From Apteryx mantelli (lineage: Eukaryota > Chordata > Aves > Apterygiformes > Apterygidae): 64,000 nucleotides of DNA. The DNA lies in contig NC_089979.1 in assembly GCF_036417845.1 (NCBI RefSeq), positions 120,313,415 through 120,377,414 of the forward strand, written 5' to 3'. Numbering within the stretch: the stretch's first letter is position 1; each line of letters opens with the position of its first letter. Position numbers and translations under genes: made by a program. The notes under the pieces were generated by a model that did no database searches, had not been told where the DNA came from, and saw only the letters and a list, made by a program, of their open reading frames with translations. This document shows, one piece after another, positions 23,306 to 32,111 of the stretch.

Positions 23306-25415
23306 CCAGCGTGGCCGATTTCTGAAAGCCTGGACAGAAGACCTGTTACATGATCTCCCTCTCCCCACCCTCAGTTGATTTCTTGTGCGTGTTTTTCTCC
23401 AATCAACGGTTTTCCTGTAAAAGGATAGAGGAGATTTTTTACTTGGATTCCCAGAGTATGGTGCTTGTGAGTTCCAGCTGTATCAAACTATGTCTACTTG
23501 ACCAAGAATGTGGCATGTTATCCAAACTGATCAGTTTACTTTTATGTGCCTTTCTCTGCTCTCTGGAGGTTCCTTTGGGCTCATTTTGAAAGACTCTTCA
23601 GTAAAAGCACAATTTGCTATCATGTCTATGAACTCAGATCATGCTATGCACAATTAAAAAGCCAGAGGCTAGCCTGCCTGCCTGCTGGGAATGTTCCTTC
23701 AGTCTACTAAGTGTTTTCCGACAAGCATGTTTCATCAGATTCCCCCAAGGATATCAACTTATTAATACCAATTCTTAGGCAGTCTCTCTCTCTCTTTTTA
23801 ATTCTTTAGGAAAAGAAAAGAAAGAGCTCTGTTCAAAATAGCCTGCTCAGACCTTCCGGTTAATTCCCAGAACTCTGATACCAGTCTGGCTTTAAAAGGC
23901 ACCAACTCTCCAAGCACAAACCAGGCATGCTGACTGGCAGCTGGAGGCTGACATCCCATTTCAAACAGAACAAAAAACTGGAACAAGCTAGCCTAAGCTA
24001 CCGTGGTGATGTTGGGCCTGGGCTTGTGCATCAGCATGATATGCGGGGGCCAGTCTGCTCTATTGGAGTCTGAATAGCGGATTATATTTGGAAAGGCCTG
24101 GTTGCTGGAAGAGTGAACACTGGGGAAATCCATTCCTGTTGTTGCTTGCAGAAATCACTTTGGAAAAAAGCTCTCTGCACACAGACATTTGCCTGAGCTT
24201 TTCCCAGTTTATCCCCACAACTAAGTCCCCAGCCTGGCCGCTCCTTTCCAGAGTGTTTACCCAGCACAAAGCCATTTTGTAACGGTGCTTATTTAGAGTT
24301 CTGGGAACAAACTTGAGATTGTGATGAAGGCTTTGTTATACAGGGATTTAGAGCCCAGCTCCACAACCTGTACTCAAATGAGTCCAGTCATTGGTATAAA
24401 CAGATTTGCTCACATGAACAATAACAGCTTATCTGAGCAAAGGGTTGGGGAGTTTGGCCCTTATTTTCTATTCTGTTGAGGAAAGCAGAAAGGCAGATTA
24501 TTTCCCAGTTTGAACCCCCTTGCTTTATAGTCGGAGAAATCTGCTCCCCCAGTATGTGTTACATATACGGTAGATGTACCTGCAGTCCTTGTTCTGTATC
24601 AGTGCTATGCAGACCCTCATATACAGGTACCAAGTTTTTGTTTAAGAAAAAGTTCTTATTTTAAAGTCTCAGATGCAATATGAGGTCTTATCTGCCCTTT
24701 TCAGCACGTATTTTGTGGAAAACTAGTTAAATGCTCTTGTGTCCATGCTAAAAATTTCAATTCAGTTCTGATGGATAGTGGACTGAGTAACGTTCCTGAA
24801 GATCCTTTTAGTGAGGAAACTACAGTAAATTAGTTGAGCAGTGGCATTTACACACCAGAAATGAGCATAAGCTGAGTACCCACCATGGTTCAACCAAACG
24901 TCTTTCCCTGTAGTATGAATGTAGCTGGGGAGATGATTGAACTTCATACCACGTAGTCAATTCCATCTCATATACTCGCATAGAGCACCTTTAATTCTCA
25001 AAGCAGTCCTTCAGGGCTGAATGGTAGACTTGTGATGTTATTTACTGTGAAGTGGTAAAGTCTGGCCCACACTTGAAGACTAATATGGGTAGTACTTCTC
25101 TATACTCCCTCTCTCTCTTTTTTTCCACTCAGCATTGCCATTGCAGGACAGAAAGGGCCCCGTCTTGCAAAGCATGCCCTGTGAGTTGCTTCATCCTCTC
25201 TCAGCTGGAGCAGGGCCCGGACTCGGCCTTGTTTTTTACATCTGTTATGATAAGGCATTTTGACCCAATAAGCAGTAGCTTGCCTTTTCCTTGCCAAACT
25301 AATGGCATTTCCAGCCACCTCAGCAAACCTTTTGCCTTCTCCTTACTGCAAGTGCAAGGTGCTACAAGCAGCCTGTCTCTTGTGACGCTAATAAATGTCA
25401 CGGCTCTCTGTTTTG
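23306..25415 (+). other. LIMD1: LIMD1 3' UTR (end inferred)
   Basis: Non-coding sequence follows the stop. The best early polyadenylation context is AATAAA at 25390-25395, followed by a GU-rich tctgttttgtgtggggcg at about 25407-25424. An ATTAAA-type signal is near 23653 and a further AATAAA at 28857-28862, so longer or shorter isoforms are possible. The exact end cannot be read from sequence alone. Confidence 0.5.
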
Positions 25416-25425
25416 TGTGGGGCGA
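25390..25425 (+). terminator. LIMD1: Candidate LIMD1 poly(A) signal with GU-rich downstream element
   Basis: A canonical AATAAA (25390-25395) is followed 12-30 nt later by a run rich in T and G (tctgttttgtgtgggg). Together they form a complete cleavage/polyadenylation context about 2.1 kb after the LIMD1 stop. Confidence 0.5.
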
Positions 25426-28400
25426 GTTGCTATGCTAAGACTTGAACAGAGGCACAAGCATCTGCTTTAGAATGGATGGGGGACAGTGGCCTGCTAGCAG
25501 CCTTCTGCATGTCTGTGTCAGCTTGTTGTGACTGAAATGCAAACACCCTGCTTTGGCCTAAAACTGCTCAGGACTCCCAAGTTCAGTGGTTTTGGTGTGC
25601 AGTTTGGTCAGGTCAGCAGATGATCTAGTCTGCTGCCCCCTCCATCTGTGAGCACCTCTGCCCCTGTTTCTGCCGCTTTTTGGGATGGCGACGCTGGCAC
25701 GAGGCCAGATGGCGTTACTGAAGGGCAAACAGGCAAGAGCGTTGACTTTGGTGTAGCTTGGCTCTGAAATGCTGCTTCTGCATGTGACTTGCAACCCCGC
25801 AAAACACTACTGAGGATCAGGAGTTAGCAGTCACATGGAGGGGAATATCCCTCTGCAGTATACATGGCTCTGAGGCACATGTAACTATGGAGGGTTTTAC
25901 TCATGACTTCAGAGGAGGTAGAATTCACCCAAATGTGTGAGCTCCCTATAGCCTTTAATTGGGCCTCCATATGATGAATAGCAAAAGGACGGGACCTGAC
26001 ATAGCATATAATGGGTGCTATATCTAGGCAGCATGAATCAGGTGCAACAAGATACACAGGGCCGATTGTGCAAGGTGCTGAGTGCGCTCATCTCAGCATG
26101 ACACCTGAGTGAGGACCTAGCGCTTGTCTCCTGCGTCTGCAGCTAGGCCCAGGAGGGGTTTAAGACCTGACTGTGATCTTAGGACTGTCTCAAGGTGCTG
26201 AGGTGGGAAATAACGCCAGCTGAATGTTACCTAGTAAATAATTCAGCTAATCCTTGGTAGATGGTTCCTCCCTGAACTTTCTTTGGCAGCAAAGACAACG
26301 CATGAGTATGATATGAAAGTGGCTTCTGGAAGCGAGCTTGAAACACCAGTCTTGGTGGGTTGTTCTGTCCTTGAAAGGTTGGCTACTACATGGCTAAAGC
26401 TTTTGCTAGCTCTTTGAGAGCACCCTGTATGCACATGTGTTCTGGCCTTCATTTGGGGAATACTGGAAAACACTAACAGGACTGATGCTCTTTTAAACAA
26501 GATGATCTCCATTGCTTTAGGGCAATGTCTAATGTAGGAGCAACAACAGGGCTAAAAGAGAAATGCTCTTACAAGAAGTGTACTCATAATAGTTTATGAA
26601 TGCGCATGGAAAACTTTCCAGTGACATCCAAGTACAGCACTGCTTAATCTCTAGATACCAGCTTTTAACATTGGGGGTTTAGACTACTGTTTCACTCTTA
26701 CAGACTCCCCCCACCCAAATAAGCAGGAAAGAAAGGGGAGAGGGAGGCTGAGCTTTTTCCTTTGTGGAAAGCCTCAACTAGCCAGTTTGCTCAGAGCTGT
26801 CTTGCAGGAGACTCCTTTGAATCAATGGAAAGTGTGGCCTCTGTTTTCACACGGTGTCTTATTACTCCTATCAGCCAAACTGTATTCCTCAGCACTGAGG
26901 AAATGAAGGGCTGTCCTACTTTCAGTTTTGATGTCCTGGATAAATTATTAAGGCAGTGCAAATGCTCTCCTTTCGGTATATTTACTAAGAGCTGGAAATG
27001 ACAGTGTGGAGCTCTTGAAAATGGAGTGTTTGAGTTCATCATTTTTAAGCTAAAGCATATACTGCTTTGCTCACCTATGCGTCACCTTGCCTGTGTGTTT
27101 TAACTTGTACAGCTTTTATCTTTGGGAGTTTGAATTAATTTAAGCTCATTATTCCTGTCCTTTGCAGACAGGTGGCTCCTCATCTGCTTTAATATCTGAT
27201 GTCTGTTTTCTATCCCTAACTGACTTATTCCCTTACAAATGTGGAGGTGACTGTGAAGGGGAACGTGCAAGGCTGTGAGTGAGCCCGCTCCCACTTCTCA
27301 GCGCTGTGAAGTGTCAAGCCAGAGCCAGCCCTTCTCATGTTCAGCTTCAGAGACTGCTGGGGTTTCTGCCATGCTCATTTTGGCCAGAGAGTAAGATGAA
27401 GGCTTAACTGGGCAATTCCGAACAGTTCCAGTTTAAAGCTGCTTCTACAGAAGAACTTCAGGAAATGTGTGTCAAATTCTGCCCATCACCTACCTTATAC
27501 AGGTTGCTTTCTGCTATTCACATGAACCTTGTTGTCTTTTATTTATTGAGATATGAAAAACTGTCAGCTGCTCTGAAAAGTTAGTCTAGTCTTTAATTCC
27601 TAAACCAGCTTGCTCTTTTGAGTTGTTTTAGGGTAAGGGATGCTTGGAAGTCCCACTGTGGTGGTAATTAGTAACTCATGTGCAAATAGTTACTGAAATG
27701 AGTTCCCTGAAGCTTGCTTTCAGGAACCAGAGTTTAATAGATTTTTGGCTCAGATCATGATATAAAATTTCTGTTGCTTAGAATATGGGAGCTCATTTAA
27801 ATAGGGGTTTTTGCTTTAAAAGCCAGAAGAAAAACTCCAGCTATACGAGAAGCAGATTTTTTTGTGTATTTTCAAGTATACAAAGTGGCTGGGGTCACAA
27901 CATTTTCACAAAACTGCTTTGATGTTAAACACAGTAGCTTCTTAAAACACCTAGGGGAGGAGTGTTTGATGAGCCAAGGGTCTTACAGCTCTTCAGTTTC
28001 TAAGTCATTTGGGGGGGTTTTAAATGTTTTCCCAGTCTTTCAGTGTTTAAATGATTTTTGCCAGTATTTTTTTACAAAGTGAATAGCTCCTGGGTCTGGA
28101 AACTCTGGAGTTACATCAGCAGTCAGGTTTGTTATGGCAGACTTGAAAGGGAGAAGCTAAACTGGTAAGGGTTAGGTTAGCTGTTTGAAAGAAAGGAGTC
28201 TCTTTGGCTGTCAAGAGAAGAGAGTAAATATTTTCCTGTCCTTTTTTCTTGTGCTGATTTTAGCACCAGGCAAATATTTGGCATCAGCATTCAATCAATT
28301 TCAGTATTTACTGTCTTTTGGGTCTGTTTCTAATAGCTGGTGAGACCTCTGCCTCTCCCTCCTATGAGTTTCCAGCCCTGGGGGAGAATTGGAGGCTCTT

Positions 28401-31400
28401 TCTTCTTAATTTAACAAATTTAGTCCCTGTTTTGCACTTCAGCACTTCCCTGGAAATTTTGTCACTTTATTATTTCAGCAACAGCAAAACTGGGTCCTTG
28501 CTTAAAGAAAAATTACACGTACATCTTTGCTTGAACATGTTGACTCGATCTTTGAAATTACCTGAATAACAGCCCGTTCTTGGTCAATTTAGCAGCAGTT
28601 CTGCACTCTGGGATTGCTCCTCTTGCTAAGAAAATCACATGCAGGACTCTCTGCGTTTCACTTCAAGTGCATGAGCAGCCCCATTGAAGCCAATCAAGCC
28701 GTGCACATAGATGAAAGTAAATATGTGCGCAAGTCAGCGCTGGATCAAGGTCGGAGCTGGTTTTATTACAGACAAGATATACGTGGGGATAAATCTGCTG
28801 CAGTGTAATAGTTACTGTGAAATCATCACTAAAACGGACTGATGACTTTTTGTTCAATAAACACTTATGTGTTAAAACAGTGGGGGCACTTAGGGAAAGA
28901 ATGATATGATTTAAAAAATACAGTGATTTTAGGGCAAAGAGAGGAAGGAGGTGATTGTAGATGTGTGACACATGCTGCGTGCGGCTGAGCTGCCTTCTCT
29001 GCCACTGAGATGCTACTGTGCTGACATGAAGTCGTTTTAGATGCGTTTTGTGAATGAAAGTGAGAAAAAGTCACCCCTGGCTGACAGTGGTCTGGCTTTG
29101 TGGCTCTGAAATCTCTCTGAAGTGAGCACCCATGGCCTGGGAAGAGATGTGGTCAAATACATGTCCCTTCCTCCTTTTCTTCTAAGACCGAGTCACTGAG
29201 AGAAGACCAGAGGGATTTTGCTTCTCTCATTACAGAGCATCTTGTACATTCATTTTTCTTTTCTGTTCCTGCATCCTGCTAATCGTCAGTTCTAGCTATA
29301 CAGTGGTATTACGTGTACTTAATGAAGCCAATAGGGCAGGCTTCTTGTGGTGACCGGTGAGACCCATCCCAGAGCCGCTCACTGTGTTCAAAGAGAAGCA
29401 AATTCAGGGTTCCTCAGCGATAAAACCCCTCGCCCTGCTTTCTTACAGGGCAGCCAGAAGTTTGCGTTGGCCTGCTAAGGCGTGACGAGAGATGGGAAGA
29501 AATTACACCCCTGTGAATAAGTGTGAGGTAGAGTCATGTGAAGGCAGATGATAGGGATGCCCTGCAGCCCTGGTGTTGCTCGCAGTCCCAGTGCCCTGGT
29601 GAATGGATAACCAGGCTGCGGTTTGCAGACAGTGACAACGCTGACCCTTGTCCCCAGCGCAGCAGGTCTGCGCTATGCGGTCACGCGGGGGCTCAGGCAC
29701 GCACGAACCTGCAAGCTGTGGCTTTCTGCGTCCGGAAAGCACACCCAGAGCCGACTAACAATACTCAATGGTACTAATTTTTATTTGTTGTTTCCTTAAG
29801 AACTCGACTCTGGAAAAGAGTATTTTAGAATTTCTGCTGGTGTAACTAACCATAGCCACATGTGAATACAACCCTCTTTTCTCCTGTGTTCTTAAATATT
29901 TATAAAGAATGACAGCCTGTAGCGATGGCAATGCACCTGGCCTGCTGTGATTTCTGTGATTAAAGACAATACAGTAAAGCGGTTCTGAGTGTAAAGTCTT
30001 TCCTCAAGTGATGATGACTACCTCAGTCGTCTCCGGTGTCCTTACCACCCTCGGGGGACAGCCTTCCCGGAGGAGCAGGCAAGCCACGAGCAGCAGTGCC
30101 GGCTCCTTGGACCCACTGCGGAGGGCCCTGGGGCAGGTCCCGCTGCAGAGCAGTGACATGGGCAGGGGGACGATGCTGTATGGGGGCATTTTCTGGGCAA
30201 TGCTGGTGGGAAAGGCTGAGCAGCACCACAGCAGCATGAAGCACAGAGCTGTCAGCTCAAATAAAGCAAAAAACCTCTCTATAGGATTACCTTTAATTAC
30301 ACTTTAGAGCTGCCCCTCCCCGTTCAGGTCAAAAATTTTTTTGAAGCCCTGCCCTGAAGCATTTGCAAAATCGCCATACCTTTCGTTGTGCAAAGCTGGC
30401 TGCAAGCGCAAGCACTGCCATACTGAACCCCCAGCCGGTTTGCCTCATCCAGCATCCGCCCCACGAGGGCGGTTAGCCCTTGAATCTTCGGCAGAGGATA
30501 GAAATAGCTGCTCGGTTCCCACTGCTCTGGTCCTAGCTCGGTGGGGACAAACAGGGAAGGGGTGAAGGGTAATGAGCATCTTTTTTTCCTCCCTGCATCC
30601 TAGATCTATGGAGCAAACTGGAGCAAGCCAAAGGCATGGGGTGACAGAGGCCAGCACTCCTCTTCCCAGGCAGCCAAGCTCACGGCAGGATGATGTCAAG
30701 GACACAATAAACTGCAAGAAACGGGGAAATATATATAGAGAGAGACCTGGGCTTGCAGAGGGATGGGCTGTGTTGATGCCATGTCTGGGCACACCAGTGG
30801 TATCCCAGAAAGGGCAGCGAGGCAGGAAAGGGGACCTGGGAAGGGGCTGCTCCCACCCCTCAGCACCTGCCTGGCCAGGCTGAGGATGGGAGTGGGCTGG
30901 GGGCAGCAGTGGGGTGCCAGGGCCGCTTGGGCACAGATAGAGACGAGCCCCCCTGCGGCAGCCCCTTCCCTGGGTGCTTGGGGCTGCTGAGAACAGTGCG
31001 CGTCATGGCGTGGCAGGCGAACCCGGGGAAAATTTGGGGCAGTTGGGGCTAGTCCTTGAATCCGTCCCTCCCATGAAATTCTGTGACTGTCACCAGCAGA
31101 AACCCCCAAAGTACCCCAGAGTACCACAAAGCTGGGGTGCAGTGGGAGAAGAGCGCAAGCTCGTGCAGTCCTGAGCAAACACGGAGATCAGAGGGGCTTC
31201 TTGAGGCTTTTGCATTTGGCACCCTGGCAGACCTCCCTCGTGGGGGAGGCTGGTGCAGAGGGCATGGTGGCAAGGTGGCGTTTGTGCACGAAAATGGTGT
31301 GGAAGGTGCTGTCAGCTCTGGGGGGACGCTGGAGGAGATACAGGGAACACTATTCATTCGGACTCTGGAAAGGGGATAAGCAAGAGGGGAAACTGAGAAA

Positions 31401-31416
31401 AATGGAAGTGAGCAGC
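25416..31416. other. LIMD1-SACM1L intergenic region
   Basis: This 6 kb stretch has no gene I can support. Open frames here (up to about 160 codons, for example 30696-31178 minus) look like GC-driven chance frames. A further AATAAA at 28857-28862 leaves open a longer LIMD1 3' UTR. GC content rises from about 29400 towards the SACM1L CpG island. No repeats were recognised. Confidence 0.6.
31398..31402 (-). terminator. RNA polymerase III terminator of the tRNA-Arg gene
   Basis: Five As on the + strand give TTTTT on the minus strand, 15 bases beyond the mature tRNA 3' end. This is a normal Pol III stop. Confidence 0.85.
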
Positions 31417-31489
31417 CGAGCCAGCCAGGAGTCGAACCTAGAATCTTCTGATCCGTAGTCAGACGCGTTATCCATTGCGCCACTGGCCC
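31417..31489 (-). tRNA. tRNA-Arg (anticodon ACG)
   Basis: On the minus strand a 73-nt cloverleaf can be drawn without gaps. The acceptor stem GGGCCAG pairs with CTGGCTC (one G-T) and the discriminator is G. The D-arm overlaps the A box (TGGCGCAATGG). The anticodon stem TCTGA/TCAGA holds loop CTACGGA, anticodon ACG. The T arm holds GGTTCGACTCC (B box). There is no intron, and no CCA is encoded, as in eukaryotes. One base of the T stem makes a U-G wobble (CTAGG opposite CCTGG). The gene points away from SACM1L, with its 5' end 567 bp upstream of the SACM1L ATG. Confidence 0.96.
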
Positions 31490-31592
31490 TGCTCCGCAAC
31501 ACTTTGTTTTCTCGCACCCTCTTTACTGTCTCTCTCCGCCCGCAGCGCACTGGTGTGGGGGTGGAGCTAGAGGCGGGGCCAACGGAGGGCAG

Positions 31593-31597
31593 CCAAT
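31593..31597 (+). promoter_or_regulatory. SACM1L: CCAAT box 1 (NF-Y type)
   Basis: CCAAT lies within agccaatcca, upstream in the CpG island and 104 bp before the next CCAAT. Confidence 0.5.
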
Positions 31598-31696
31598 CCA
31601 ACGCCCGCTCGAACCTCTCCGCCAACACGCCTACCCAGCCATTCCTTTGGGGGCGGGGTTTAGCAGTAGTTTCCCCCCCCCCCGCCTCCGCTCTGG

Positions 31697-31701
31697 CCAA
31701 T
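31697..31701 (+). promoter_or_regulatory. SACM1L: CCAAT box 2 (NF-Y type)
   Basis: CCAAT lies within ctggccaatcacc. The preferred NF-Y flanks (pyrimidine/purine, then CCAATCA) are well matched. Confidence 0.6.
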
Positions 31702-31818
31702 CACCTTCGGCTTCGTTTGAAATCCCCTCCCCTCTCGGTCCGGGTTGCGCGTCACCGTTCCGCCGTGCCGTCGTGCCCCGCGGCGCCGTGGGGGCGGGGT
31801 CCGAGCGCGGGCGCCCAA

Positions 31819-31823
31819 CCAAT
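31819..31823 (+). promoter_or_regulatory. SACM1L: CCAAT box 3 overlapping a YY1-like core
   Basis: CCAAT lies within caaccaatggcggag. The same bases include AATGGCGG, a YY1-type core. This box is at a suitable distance (about 60-150 bp) from the likely start region. Confidence 0.6.
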
Positions 31824-31903
31824 GGCGGAGCTGGCAAGTCAGCCCAGGCGCTTCCCCCTCCTCCATAGGCGATGCCCGGCCTTCTCGCGACCGCTCGCGC
31901 TTA

Positions 31904-32041
31904 ATGTGCTTGAGTAGTTTTGTCCCGTGCAGGGAGCCGTCCCTCAAGGCCGGGGGGACGCGTCAGTCTGGCAGGGAGGGAGCGGCAGGGTCAGAGGGGG
32001 CGAGAGAAACGCGGAGCGGCGCCGGCAACGGCTGGAGGTAG
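31904..32041 (+). other. Candidate upstream ORF in the SACM1L leader (45 codons)
   Basis: An ATG at 31904 opens a 45-codon frame ending with TAG at 32039-32041, 14 nt before the SACM1L ATG. It matters only if transcription starts upstream of 31904. The peptide resembles nothing I know, and its composition follows the CpG island. Confidence 0.25.
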
Positions 32042-32049
32042 CCGGAGGG

Positions 32050-32064
32050 GGACGGATGGCGGCG
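32050..32064 (+). promoter_or_regulatory. SACM1L: YY1-like motif over the SACM1L start codon
   Basis: The sequence ggATGGCGGCGGC matches the ATGGCGGC core of the YY1 element that often overlaps start codons in housekeeping genes. The same bases encode Met-Ala-Ala. Confidence 0.5.
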
Positions 32065-32111
32065 GCAGCAGCGGCGGCGGCGGCAGCGGCGGCCTACGCG
32101 AGCCTCAAGCT
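32056..32111 (+). CDS. SACM1L: SACM1L exon 1 (coding part), poly-alanine N terminus
   Basis: The ATG at 32056 begins [19 protein letters not shown]. Twelve GCN codons replace the short Met-Ala-Thr-Ala-Ala start of the human protein. The frame is open upstream but has no ATG there. The exon ends with CT of a Leu codon; the donor gtgagt is at 32112. Confidence 0.9.

Noticed and set aside
29948-29975. tgatttctgtgatt resembling the CR1 octamer tail
   Set aside because: No CR1 3' UTR sequence precedes it; chance similarity.
30696-31178. 160-codon minus-strand frame upstream of the tRNA
   Set aside because: No recognisable domain, GC-rich chance frame with equally long frames on the opposite strand.
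31927-32111. In-frame upstream extension of the SACM1L N terminus
   Set aside because: The frame is open, but only a GTG is present at 31927. The ATG at 32056 aligns with the known start and lies in a YY1/Kozak-like context.
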